Origin: Sorex araneus | Taxonomy: Eukaryota; Chordata; Mammalia; Eulipotyphla; Soricidae | Length of the DNA: 64,000 bases | Direction of reading: 5' to 3' | Assembly: GCF_027595985.1 (NCBI RefSeq) | Contig: NC_073308.1 | Span: 17,692,005-17,756,004 of the forward strand | Shown here: positions 30,653 to 42,040 of the stretch, piece after piece | Layout: every line of letters starts with the position of its first letter | Position numbering within the stretch: position 1 is the stretch's first letter | The notes under the pieces: model-generated | Told to the model about the DNA's origin: nothing | Databases searched by the model: none | What the model saw: only the letters and a program-made list of their open reading frames with translations | Translations under genes and position numbers: made by a program

Positions 30653-30666
30653 GTCGCCATGGCGAC
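30653..30666. promoter_or_regulatory. RFX X-box-type palindrome
   Basis: GTCGCCATGGCGAC is a perfect 14-bp palindrome. It fits the X-box pattern RYYNYY-N2-RRNRAC bound by RFX factors, which control ciliary and spermatogenic genes. It ends 36 bp before the SPATA17 ATG at 30703. An ATG out of frame with SPATA17 lies in its centre. Confidence 0.6.
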
Positions 30667-30702
30667 GGAGAGTAACACCCGGGCACAGTCGCCGCCGAGG
30701 CC

Positions 30703-30770
30703 ATGGCCACGCTGGCCCTCCTGCAGGCGCGGTCCAAGGTCCTGGGTCAGCACTACTATTACAAGAACAG
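30703..30770 (+). CDS. SPATA17: SPATA17 exon 1, coding part (codons 1-23)
   Basis: Reading from ATG 30703 (context GCCATGG, strong) gives MATLALLQARSKVLGQHYYY and then KN plus two bases of Ser23, ending at a near-consensus donor 'AACAG|gtgagt'. This matches the mammalian SPATA17 N-terminus (MATLARLQARSS... in human as I remember it). SPATA17 is a testis-enriched IQ-motif protein, thought to bind calmodulin and to act in spermatid/axoneme biology. The first exon sits in the shared CpG island. An upstream ATG at 30659 is in a different frame. Confidence 0.95.
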
Positions 30771-31612
30771 GTGAGTCGCCCGCGGGGCGCCGGCTGCACC
30801 CCGGCTCGTGGGTTCTCGTGGCACTGTCCGGGCACCCGGGCCCCGTTTCCTGGTTCCATCCCCCACGTGGCCGAGCTGCGGAGGATTCCTGCAGCCCCGC
30901 GTTCACAAGCCCACCGGACAGGAACGCCCCTGTGCAGGGGGGCGTGTGTGTAGCTCGGAGGGAGTCCAGCGTTACCTGCTTCGACTTTCTGGAAGGTACC
31001 GCAGAGATGCAGCGGGCCACCGGTGCACCTCTGATCTCTGTCCTCGCCAAGGGAAAGTGGGTCCTGCTCGGGCGTTACCCCACCCCCTGGAGATCTGGGT
31101 CTCAGAAATGTCAAGACCACTGAAGCCCTCCTTCCCGAGACTCACTGGTCTCGCTCAGGTGACGCTATCAAAGGACCCACCTCGAAGGCTCTGGAAGACT
31201 GCACTTCGCCACCGCCCAGAAAGGTGCCAGCAAGCCATGGACTTCGGGCAGCCTTGTCTGCAGGAGTTCCCCAAAGGAGTAAAGCTGAGCAGGATTGGAA
31301 ACAGCCGCGAGGCAGAGGAATGGAAGCACCAGCAAGAAGGGAGACTTTGCAGGGATGAACTTATTCTAGCATTTAGCTCATGACGGCTTCTCCCTCACAG
31401 CAAGGAGAAAATTCAAGTTTACACCCTGCTGTAAATAGTAGTGGGGGAAGATTATCCCCACCTCACTTCTGAAACTGCACGTGGCAAGCATCACTTTGGA
31501 CTTAAACGTGTTTCACGTCTCCATTATCAGTCGTCATTCCTGATATGCACAACAAATCTTAGTTAATCCCATCATTGGTCCTGTTTTAAATAAAATACCC
31601 CCAAATAACTAG

Positions 31613-31844
31613 AGGCTGGATCGATAGCACAGCGGGTAGGGTGTTTGCCTTACACGCAGCTGACCTAGTTTTGATTCTTCCACCCCTCTCAGAGAGCCCT
31701 GCAAGCTACAGAGAGTATCTCGCCCACAGGGCAGAGCCTGGCAAGCTACCCGTGTTGTATTCGATATGCCAAAAACAGTAACAGCAAGTCTCACAATGGA
31801 CAGAAGCAAATCGATGAGCAATGGGATGACAGTGATATAGTGAT
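31613..31844 (+). repeat. Type B SINE
   Basis: Head 'ggctggatcgatagcacagc', body with 'tatgccaaaaacagtaacag', end 'gacagtgatatagtgatac'. Imperfect flanking repeats ('ccccaaataact' and 'ccccaaaatagct') suggest a target-site duplication. Confidence 0.88.
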
Positions 31845-31960
31845 ACCCCAAAATAGCTAAGGAGTGATATACTCTATAGGTCTAGATAAGTATATTTAAC
31901 ATTCCTTTAGAAATTATGGCAACCCCTGTATTTATTTTTAACAGATAAATATAAAGCAAA

Positions 31961-32201
31961 TCACTGTCACTGTCATCCCGTTGCTCATCAATTTGCTCAA
32001 AGGGGCACCAGCAATGTCTCATGAGACTTTTTGTTACTGTTTTTGATGTATCGAATACGCCATGGGGAGCTTGCCAGGCACTGCCGTGCAGGTGAGATAC
32101 TCTTGGTAGCTTGCTGGGCTCTCTGAGAGGGGCGGAGGCATCGAACCTGGGTCTGCCACGTGCAAGGCAAATGCCCTCCCCACTGGCTATTGCTCCAGCT
32201 C
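31961..32201 (-). repeat. Type B SINE, inverted relative to its neighbour
   Basis: Minus-strand copy about 115 bp downstream of a plus-strand copy of the same family, forming an inverted pair. Confidence 0.88.
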
Positions 32202-32371
32202 TCCTAATTTTCATGGGCTGCTACAGGGTACAGGCACTAAAAATAGTAAGAATAATGATGAACAGATAGTGAAACAGCATTACTTGAGCACTGGTTATTT
32301 GCTGATCATTGCACGAGGAACTCATTTCATTTGTTTTTCACACTGCTACCAATTAATATTTTAATTTACGT

Positions 32372-32540
32372 TTTGGAGGGAGAGGGCACACACCTAGTGA
32401 AGCTCAGGGGTTACACCTGGCTCAGTATTCAGAAATTACTCCTGTAGTGCTCTGAAGGCCTTATGGGATGCCAGTGGTTGAACTCAGTTTGGCCTCATGC
32501 AAGGCATATGCCCTATCTACTGTACTATCACTCTGACCCT
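32372..32540 (-). repeat. Degraded type A SINE
   Basis: Minus orientation with 'cttatgggatgccagtgg' and 'gcaaggcatatgccctatc'. Confidence 0.7.
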
Positions 32541-32828
32541 AACTTCACATTTTTGAAGCTCAAGAACTGTATTCTAGAAAAGCCTGTTGAAATACTACCG
32601 TGGCAAAAGACACCATTTCTGCAGTTTTCACTACCAACATTGATCCTCACTACCTGGTTTCTGATAATAACCTTTATCTTCAGATTTATGAAACCATTTG
32701 GAGAAAAGTTTAGGGTTAGGTCATGAAAAATACGTTAGCATCACTATTATTATCATTAACATTTTCAGCATAAAGTAAAGTCCTGAAATGGCACCCAGGA
32801 CTTAAAATCCCTGTTTGCCTTATTTAGG

Positions 32829-32891
<63 letters not shown>
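32829..32891. repeat. GA microsatellite
   Basis: About 31 GA units, essentially uninterrupted. Confidence 0.97.
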
Positions 32892-32895
<4 letters not shown>

Positions 32896-33589
32896 AGGTA
32901 TTGATATCTTTGGGGCAAAAGAAAAATTAAAAGTATTAATTTATATGCTTGCATGCTACCCAAAATCACTCTGTTCCTGTGGTTGGTTACTGAGGTGAGA
33001 ATGCTCAGATCATTTTTTCTATATAAATCAGTGGTAATACTGAATTTGGAGATACAACACGCCAAGCCTCCAACAGCAACTGTATCATACCAAAGAAGAA
33101 TGATCTACTTTCAGATAGAAGGGAAAGCTGTCTGTGAAAAAGCAGTCAACTTTTTTGAGAAATTACCATAATTTTTATGTCCCAACTGTCACTGACTAAA
33201 TCACTAATTCTAGTGTGCCCAAGAATCACCTGAGAATCTTGATAACATTCAGATTCTGATTCTTTGAATCTTATTTATGGCCATAATCTGCATTTCTCAC
33301 AGGAAATATAATGGGAGACTGAACACTGAATTCTCAGACATAGGTCTTGCTCTTGAGAACCAGGATACAATATGAGAACTGGGTCCATCAGCAATTTGCC
33401 TTGGTTCCAGTGCCCCAAAGTGAAATTATACAAACCTACCTAGGATAGTGAGCTATAATTTTAACCTATTGGGTACACTGCCCTAAAGACTGTCCATCAC
33501 TGAAATATCATTAAGTGACATATGACTATGAATCATATTTATATAATTGCAATATCATTGTAGCAGGGGGCAGGGTCCGCCAGCCTTGC

Positions 33590-33862
33590 ATAACAGATAC
33601 ATACATACCTCTCAGAGAGCCTAGCAAGCTACCAAGAGTATCCCACCCACACGGCAGAGCCTGGCGAGCTACCCGTGGTGTATTCGATAGGCCAAAAACA
33701 GTAATGGGTCTCATTCTCCTGACCCTGAAAGAGCCTCCAATCATTGGGAAAGATGAGTAAGGAGAGGCTGCTAAAATTTCAGGGCTGAGTGTAATAGAGA
33801 CGTTACTGGTGCCTGCTCAAGTAAATCAACGAACAACATGACAGTGATACAGTGATACAATA
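33590..33862 (+). repeat. Composite type C element, 5'-truncated
   Basis: Has the type B-like body, then the extra block 'cctgaccctgaaagagcctc' through 'ggagaggctgctaaaa', then 'acagtgatacagtgatac' at the end. The extra block is shared with the copies at 38.1, 46.2 and 58.2 kb. Confidence 0.75.
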
Positions 33863-34029
33863 TTGTGAAATGTGTATGCATGTTGATTCTATTTTCACAT
33901 GAGTAAAGGAACATGAGATTCAGGCAGATAGGTAATTTATGTGAACTTACAAAGCTACTAACTCTCAAAGCCAAGTTGTCCAACTCTAAAGCCTGTAACT
34001 TCAGTTCCTCGACAGACCAGATCTTTTTC

Positions 34030-34232
34030 TCTTCCTTCCTTCCTTCCTTCCTTCCTTCCTTCCTTCCTTCCTTCCTTCCCTCCCTCCCTCCCTCCTTCCC
34101 TTCCTTCCTTCCTTCCTTCCTTCCTTCCTTCCTTCCTTCCTTCCTTCCTTCCTTCCTTCCTTCCTTCCTTCCTTCTTCCATTCTTTCTTCTTTCGTTACT
34201 CCCCTCCTTCCTTTCTTCCATTCCTTTTTTCT
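34030..34232. repeat. (TTCC)n microsatellite
   Basis: Long pyrimidine tract with a pure TTCC core, opposite in strand sense to the GGAA tract at 24.5 kb. Confidence 0.97.
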
Positions 34233-34242
34233 GTTTGTTTTG

Positions 34243-34387
34243 TTTTGGAGACATACCCAGCAATGCTAGGTCTTGGGCTCAGTGATCACTCTTTATGCTT
34301 TGGGGACCTTATGGGATGCTTATGATCAAACCTGGGTCAACTACGTGCAAGGCAAATGCCTTAACTGCTGCATTATCTTTCCAGCCC
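34243..34387 (-). repeat. Degraded type A SINE next to the TTCC tract
   Basis: Minus-strand body with 'gtgcaaggcaaatgcctt' and 'tttccagccct'. Confidence 0.75.
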
Positions 34388-34977
34388 TCCATACCAGATT
34401 ATCTACCTTCCATAATAATCTGATGGAGTAAATGCCAGCAAATACCAAAATCCAGAAATTCAAATGTCGTGAGTATGCCATTGTAAATCCACCAAGAGTT
34501 GAAGGAAACAGCTTTGATCTTCCTTGGTTTCTTGCGATGTCTTCATTCTATGTTGGCAACAAGAAGGTGGCAAATAAAAGGTTATTAAGTCAGCACCTAA
34601 ATCCCTCTGAAGTGGAAAGGTTACTTTTTAGAAGATTATTACTCAATCTTCAAATCAAATATTGAGATCAAATATTGGCTCTCCATGAAGAAGAGAGAAG
34701 CTTCTCCCAAAAGAAGAAGCTGGAACTCAAAAGTGAGAAGCAATTTGGGCAGTAGCTACTGCCAGCTGCTAACAGAGCCAGGGAGCAGGGAGATTGCACA
34801 TTACTGAATCTCCCCCAAGACCTCTGGACTGTTGATCAAACAGGAAATATTTGGTGGACATTAGTATTTTCACCAGCCTATTAGAGTGACTGAGTCTCAG
34901 GCTTAGGATGTTGCATGGTGGAAAAATCTAAGTGCTTTTTTAAGTTTCCAAGTAAAAGAAAAAAGCTGCAATGAACT

Positions 34978-36300
34978 TGAGGAGAACTCAAACGTTCGTG
35001 GCTGAGAGCTGCCTCCCCAGGCCTGACACTGGGCAGCAGTGGGCAAAGGACAGGGGAAACAGCGGAACAGGAACCGGGCTCTAGGCTGGTCGGGGGTTGG
35101 TTTATTTCTCTCTCCCCTCCAGCATAGTCCGACCTCTGCCTTTATGGGGCAGTCGTAGTCATAGTCCCGGTCATCAGAGTTCCATCATCCTAGTCTCTTC
35201 GTGGACCTCAAAGTCCTCTCCTTTGTTGTATCTTCTTCCTCATCTGGCATAGTTTCATAGTCTTCTACTTCCAGTCATCATTATCATCTGGTTCTCCTTC
35301 TGGTCCCAATGTCTCCAAAGTTCTCCTCCTCAGCTTCAACATCTCGTCATCAACTTTCTACACCCTAGTCCTCAGCATCTGGTCTTCAGTGTCTAGTCCT
35401 GACTTTTTCATTACCAACATGTAGTCCCAGTGTCTCATCTTCATCTCCTTCCCAGAGTCTAGTCCTCACTTTCTCCTTCTCAGCATCTCCTTCTTGAAGT
35501 CTAGTCCCCTCTTACAGCCAAGTTATATAGAAATCATGAAGGGTGGGGATACAAAGGTGGGGTGGAATATTACCATAACAACAAAGAGAGGTAAAGCATC
35601 TCCTTCAAGAGATTAACTCAAGGACAAAATCTCATCTGAGAGTTCAGCACTCCAGATTACTAGGAGATCCACACAAGGGCAGGATTCCATTCAAGGTATA
35701 TTGATTCCATTCGAGGTGTATTTCTCCTTTTCTCAGCTAGTAATCCATTTGAACAGTCGTAATAAATGTACTTCTTATAATATTTCTAGCAATGTCATTT
35801 TGTATGAACACAGTAGGAGATATATTAAGCTTAAGGGTTGGCTTTTCCTGGGGACATCTCGCTATATATTCCAGACCATAGTCCTCAGGCCAGGTTAGTC
35901 TTTTCTAACCCCAACAGGGTCCTCATTCAGTTACTTCTTTTTTGGGTTATGACAGAGTTTGTCCGTGACTGTGCTCTTATAGCTAAGTATTATGGCACTT
36001 GGTGTGGCCCATTTTGATGCCATGGTGGCTCACAGCTTGCCCTGGGTCCATCCAGTCCCTTGTTGGGACCTTGCTCTTGGAGTGCTAGGAACTAAGAGCA
36101 ACTGAGACTTAAGTAAATATGGATGCCCAAGAGTAAATATTATTTTGGAGTCAATTAATTCCCATGTTAGCATCAACTGTCTTCTTGTGTCTATACAAAA
36201 AGGACGTTGCTAAATAAACCATGCAAATGACATAAAAGGAAGAGAAAAGCAATATAGGATTATTAGTGCCTGATGGGAATTGGGTGTGCCTCAGTTGCAC
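34978..36300 (-). repeat. Possible LTR-like region (minus orientation)
   Basis: On the minus strand, a purine-rich stretch with imperfect repeats of 'GGACTAGAC'-like units precedes an AATAAA (35106-35101). A GC-richer R/U5-like segment follows down to about 34978. This organisation resembles an LTR. No coding domain and no clear target-site duplication were found, so the boundaries and identity are uncertain. Confidence 0.35.
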
Positions 36301-37037
36301 TTTTGTGGGAGTGGCTCAGTAAACCTTAAGATCCCTGGGGGAAGAACAAGAAAAACCCAGTGTTATCCAGCATACCTTGTTGACCATTTTTCAATTTTGA
36401 CTAGTTTCATATTTATTCTTCTAAATTATTGATATAGCCTCTATGATCTACTGGGTCTGTTTTGTAGAAAGAAGAGTTTGGAAACCATTCCATTAATCTT
36501 TGTTAATTTTCCCCATAATCTTATTTTGATTTTTCTCTAGTTAACCTGTCAAATGCTAATAGGAATGAATTAAATTGTCACTCTTCTATCAAAATTCTAG
36601 AGCAGAGTCTTTTGATGTAATGCTATGTGGCATTGTATTACAGTGCTACCGAGTCTCCTCATTATTGACAAGGTATTGCTCTCTCCATATATATAATGCT
36701 TCACCTTTCAGGCATACCTATAATTGTGCTGTCTATACTCTTCTTTCCTAGAGAAGACAATCTTATCATCTATTTCTCTTTGCAAGCAGCTCATTGGGGT
36801 TTTTTTTAAAGCAAGTTTGTGATGATGATAAAAGATGAAAATGTGATACAGAAGGTGAGATGTGATGAATGGGAAGAGAGCTGAAATCTCTTTTAATTGC
36901 CTTCTCTGCCGGAAAATTATTAAAATGCAGATGCTCCGCAGTACAATTACTGCTCTCACAGACCCAGGTTCTCTATAGAAACTCTTAAGGGTGCAGGGAA
37001 AGTGGGGGTGCAGAGGGGAGTGAGGAGAGATGCTTTT

Positions 37038-37942
37038 TTTAAAAATTTATTTATTTTTAATTAGTGAATCACCATGAGGGTACAGTTACAGATTTATACA
37101 TTTTTGTGCTCATGTTTCCCCCATACAAAGTTTGAGAACCCATCCCTTCACCAGTGCCCATTCTCCACCACCGGTACACCCAACATCCCTCCTACCCTCC
37201 CCATTCCCGTCTCCCCCCACCCCACCCTGCCACTGTGGCAGGGCATTTTCTTTTGTTCTCTCTCTCTCATTAGGTGTTGTGGTTCGCAATAGAGGTGTTG
37301 AGTGGCCACTGTGTTCAGTCTCTAGACCACATTCAGCCCGCATCACCTTTCCCCTTCATGGCCTCTGACCGCATTATATTTGGTGATCCCTTCTCTAAGT
37401 TGCCCTCTCCCCAGAATGTGAGGCCAGCTTCCAAGCCATGGAGTCAACCTCCTGGTACTTATTTCTACTATTCTTCTATTCTTGGGTGTTAGTCTCCTAC
37501 TCTGTTATTCTTTATTCCACAGATGAGTGCAATCTTTCTATGTCTGTCTTTCTCTTTCTGACTCATTTCACTTAGCATGATACTTTCCATGCCGATCCAC
37601 TTATACGCAAATTTCATGACCTCCTTTTTTCTAACAGCTGCATAGTATTCCATTCTATAGATGTACCAAAGTTTCTTCAACCAGTCATCTGTTCTAGGGC
37701 ACTCGGGTTTTTTTCCAGATTCTGGCTATTGTAAACAGTGCTGCAATGAACATATAAGTGCAGATGTCATTTCAACTATACTTTTTAGCTTCTCTGGGAT
37801 ATATTCCCAGCAGTGGTATTGCTGGGTAATGGGAGCTCAATATCTAATTTTTTGAGAATCGTCCATATTGTTTTCCAAAAGGGCTGAACCAGTCCGCATT
37901 CCCACCAGCAGTGTAGAAGGGTCCCTTTCTCCCCACATCCTC
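37038..37942 (-). mobile_element. 5'-truncated L1 with 16-bp target-site duplication
   Basis: Minus strand, about 905 bp: the end of ORF2 (codons such as MEYYAAVRKKEVMKFAYKW and SEMSQKEKDRHRKIALICGI) plus the 3' UTR and an A-rich tail. Flanked by 'gaggagagatgctttt' at 37022-37037 and 37943-37958. Confidence 0.95.
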
Positions 37943-38072
37943 GAGGAGAGATGCTTTTACTGCTCTCTGCTGAGAAGTGGATCCAGTGCTTTCACAAACA
38001 CGTTTCATTTTAATACAACAAACATACTGTAATTTGCATTATTCCCATGGTACTGCTGTAGAAGATTGTACT

Positions 38073-38661
38073 GTGTCACTGCATCACTGTCATCCTGTTG
38101 ATCATTGATTTGCTTGAGCAGGCCCAGTAATGTCTTCATTCATCCTAACCCTGAGATTTTAGCAGCCTCTCTTTACTCATCCTTCCCAGTGGTGCCGCAT
38201 TCAAGACTCTTCAGGATCAGGGGAATGAGACCCATCATTGTTACTGTATTTGGCATATAAATACGCCACAGGGAGCTTGCCAGGCTCTTCCCCGTATGGG
38301 GAAGAGTAAACTGTTGGTAGCTTGCTAGTTTCTCAAGAGGGAGAACTAGACTATCAGATATTGTGCGGCTGCACTGCAGCTGCATGCTTCCTGGAGCTTG
38401 GTTTTATAGTCTCTAGATGTTGGCCACTGATGGGATTACATGGCACCAGGGTCAGTTTCTGGGTATGACTGCCTAGTTACTGGAAAATGGGGAATCTGGG
38501 TGGAGGAGGCCCAGTCCTGATCTGAGCAGCCTTGGAGATCTCGTCTCCAGGTCCCGCACACCTGAGTTCCTCTGCCGGTTCCTTCATGTGTGAGGCTCGT
38601 CCAAACATGTGGAGAGTGGCCTTGAGCATGACTGTGGCTGGGTTCCAGAGGTCTTCAACTG
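38073..38661 (-). mobile_element. Complete composite type C element, 12-bp target-site duplication
   Basis: A 589-bp element in minus orientation. The 5' part is unique to the family ('ctccacatgtttggacgagc', 'ccattttccagtaactaggc', 'gccaacatctagagac'). The 3' part is like type B SINEs and ends 'gacagtgatgcagtgacac'. Flanked by 'gaagattgtact' at 38061-38072 and 38662-38673. There is no poly-A tail. Confidence 0.85.
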
Positions 38662-39014
38662 GAAGATTGTACTAGAAAACTTTAAACTACCAGCCAAAGA
38701 TGACCTCTGATACATCTAGTTGCAAAGTGTATGATTGGGGTAGAGAGATTTTGAATCAAGCCTATGCCTGGAACATCACATAGACAAGGACTAAGGGCCA
38801 TTGGTAAGGTCTTGTTGTGATGAGGACAGTCTACACTCTGGTAAGGGATCTAGGAGAAGCTGTGACTGGCCTGCATCAATATAAAGTGCCTTAATAGCAC
38901 GTAATGATTCCTAAGCCAGGCCAGTTCTACCATCTGTTTTCCATCTCCTCTCTCCTAAATTTAATTTTTTTCTAACACGAAGATAATCACTAGTTTCTAG
39001 TTGCAGATTTTGTA

Positions 39015-39175
39015 GTTTTTTTAACTTAATTTTTTACTGTGATAATTTTGTTTTACAAGGCTGTCTGTTTTGGAGTACAACAGCAGACCTCTTTAAAATA
39101 TGAATTTCCACATCACACCCATGCCCCCCCCCCAAATTCTGCCTCTACAATTTTGTCAGACTGACACCCCACCTC
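39015..39175 (-). repeat. Old L1-like 3' fragment
   Basis: 'gttttacaaggctgtctg...' and a pyrimidine-rich continuation resemble an antisense retroposon 3' UTR. Weak evidence. Confidence 0.35.
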
Positions 39176-40009
39176 CATTTCCCTCCTCCTCTGAATACAT
39201 TCTTCCTCTGGGCTTGGTTGAACTTGGGTAATGAACCTGGTCCTATTAACCTAAGCAAATAGCTACTTAGATGAATATGAGTTCTTGCTTGGATTTAAAT
39301 TAGAGCTTTCTGTTATGAACAGGTGTTCTCTCCCTTCTTCCTGGTATATCTTAACTGACTTCTGCCAAATGCTGAAAGAAGGTTTATGTGAAAGTGTAGG
39401 AACATTTTTAATCTTAATTTGAGACATTCTTTAATCTTATGCCTCATCTCTTAAATTTATACTCCTACTGTACTTAAATATTTTAAATATCTGATGGCTT
39501 TAAATCCAAAAAGAGTAACATCCTCTGGCACATTGCACCCAATAAATTCCTAATTATAAGGAATGAGGACAGAGGTTTAAATGTATATTATCAACTCAAT
39601 GGATGTCAAAAAGTCAGTTGAGATTTAATATCTTTTCATGAGTGTTAGTCATTTTAAAACAAATAATTGTTAATATATATGTATGTCATGAGATATACTG
39701 TGATAAACTGTGGGAGTACAGCTCACTAATTTTATATGTATATAAACCTATGCAACCATTACCCATAAAGTACTTAAGTGTTTTTACATTTTTGTGAATG
39801 GAGAATAAAAGTAAATGTTTGATAATGTGATCCTAAAACCAATAATAATATGATATATATGGTTTCACTTAATTCACTAGCAAGAAAAATGTACGATAAT
39901 CCTATTTTTAACCTATTACTGGAGGTCATAAATATTATAGTAAAAGGAGAGAAAGTGTTCATATATGTTCAAGTATATCAATAGATAGATAATCACCAGA
40001 ACGATACCT

Positions 40010-40160
40010 TAAAGAGCTGGCATGCATTTCTTATAGACCCCAAGTTTGATCCCTAGCATCATATGACCCCCAGGTACCTCCAGGTTTAGCCCTGTTGGCC
40101 CAGGCACCTCTGATCTAGCAGCATTATTCTCACAGGATCATTAGCTACCAGATCTGTATA
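40010..40160 (+). repeat. Degraded type A SINE
   Basis: 'ccaagtttgatccctagc' followed by 'gacccccaggtacctccagg'. Strongly diverged. An AT/TG-rich simple repeat follows at 40215-40270. Confidence 0.45.
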
Positions 40161-41777
40161 ACTAGGCCAAGCGTCACTGGCAATGGTTTGGAAAATTCCT
40201 TTTGAAACCTCATACGTACATACATATGTATATATGTATGTATACATATATATATATGTATATACACATCCGTGCTTCTATCTATCCATCTGTTGATATA
40301 TACATCAACACAAATTTGTTTTTGTTATTTTTAATCCCCAAATGATCTGAGAAATTAACTCCTTGGGAAAAAAGGGTCTAGAATACTATTCCAGGGAGGA
40401 TTGAAAGGTGAAGCATTATGCACACTGAGATGTCAATACATTGTCAATCACAAAGAGACTCAGCAGGACACTAGACGAGACACTCAGCATCACATCAGGA
40501 AGTCCCACTCTAAAAGTTCAGTGGAAGAGGGACAACTTAGCATTCCTGTTAGCATGTGTCAGGTTAACTAGTAGCTTGAGATCCTTAAGTCTTAATAACA
40601 AAACAATATGCAAACATGTTATTACATCACTGTCAACAGATAGGTGTCCCTGATTTTTTGATAGTTCTCCACTTAGTCACGAAAGACCCACCTGTGTCCC
40701 TGACCTTGGGAAGGAGTCCTAAGTAATCACCATTCCTCCAAAGAAAGGTGGGGAGTGACACTTGCATGAATTGAGTGTGACCGCCCCCAAAATACTCCCC
40801 AAGAACAACTCTACAAGCCGAGTTATCATGGAAATCCTGCTCTTTCTAGGGATTTGTGTGTGACTTTCAGTCTTACCAGGTATGATTTGATAGGTTATTT
40901 GTGGGGTTTATAACACTCAAAATTATTTTTCATATGAAAAACTTTTATTGTTTCTTTGCTCATTTCAGCTTAGGAAATGTTCAAGGAATGTTCTAATTTC
41001 AGAGAAGGGAAATCAGCAGACATCTTATATTGCTTGGTGGCGAACAGTATAATTCTATTCCTAATGTCTAACATTGTTACAAGTCACATAGATAATGAGA
41101 GCAAAGAGTATGGTATTTTCTTCTGTTATTTTATTCAGAGGCTAGAACATATAATAACATTATAATAAACATGGCATGCTGGTGTATAAAATACATATCT
41201 TTGCATATGACTGGAAATCTATGGAACTACATATTTTTTCATTTACTATTTATTGTCAGATAATTCCTAGCTACTAATGATACACATAAATATAGTGTTA
41301 CCCACGGTTATACTATTTTTTTCAACTGATAATGAAGTGACTAGAAACTTTAGGCTTCTTCTCAATATTTTATTACATTTCTTTTAATACTTTTGGTCTT
41401 TCATCATTATTAATTCATTTAGTATTCATTGTGATAATACTAATCATAATAAATTTATTTCAAATTCATGTAGATGTCATATTTTATTCACTGCTATAGG
41501 ATTTTCATTGTAATTTGGAACTAATTAATATACCATTAAAATAAAGTGTTATCCGCATTTTTCATTTTAAACGTAAAATGTCTAGCAGTTTGTGACATAT
41601 TGCATGAGTATTCGGTGTCCCAGTGGTAACCCAGGAATCCATGTTTCATTTTTTAAGCAGTTAAGAATAAAGCAACAGAAAAAAATGTATGTGAAAAACA
41701 TATTTCAGCACTTAAGTTAAAATTTCATAGTAATCTGACTCTTGGTCATTTTTAGTTAAGTTATTCACTTTATTTTT

Positions 41778-41902
41778 TGTAACACTCCCAGAAGCTCCTC
41801 CCAGCTCACAGATAGGATCATAGATCAGAGGACCATGTGGTGCCAGGGACAAATTCAGGCCTCCTGCCTGTTTTCATCCTCTTGAGCTATCTCTCCAGCC
41901 CC
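41778..41902 (-). repeat. Degraded SINE
   Basis: Minus orientation, ending 'gagctatctctccagcccc', which is a SINE head on the minus strand. Confidence 0.6.
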
Positions 41903-42006
41903 AGTTATTTTTGAAACATTTCCACTGGCTTAAGATATACAGTTCTTATTATTAGTATTTTGTATGCTTGTCCTTATATACATTGCCATAGAAGATGATT
42001 TAATCT

Positions 42007-42040
42007 TCTTGTTGACTTGTTGACTTGTTGACTTGTTGAC
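42007..42040. repeat. 8-bp tandem repeat, about four units
   Basis: Unit 'cttgttga' repeated about four times without change. Confidence 0.9.

Larger units (their letters stand above)
30120..30800. promoter_or_regulatory. CpG-island bidirectional promoter of GPATCH2 and SPATA17
   Basis: This stretch is very rich in C, G and CpG, in sharp contrast to the AT-rich flanks. It contains the divergent first exons of GPATCH2 (minus) and SPATA17 (plus). No TATA box stands out. Many GC-box-like runs, an ETS-type site and an X-box-type palindrome are visible. The two genes are known neighbours in mammals. Long open frames on both strands here (up to 410 codons) follow from the GC richness and are not credible proteins. 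Confidence 0.9.

Noticed and set aside
29891..31123. A 410-codon plus-strand open frame and 150-275-codon frames on both strands in the CpG island
   Set aside because: The frames are open because the region is GC-rich and stop-poor. They cross the verified exon 1 donors of both genes and encode low-complexity Arg/Pro/Ala sequence. Only the short GPATCH2 and SPATA17 parts are real.
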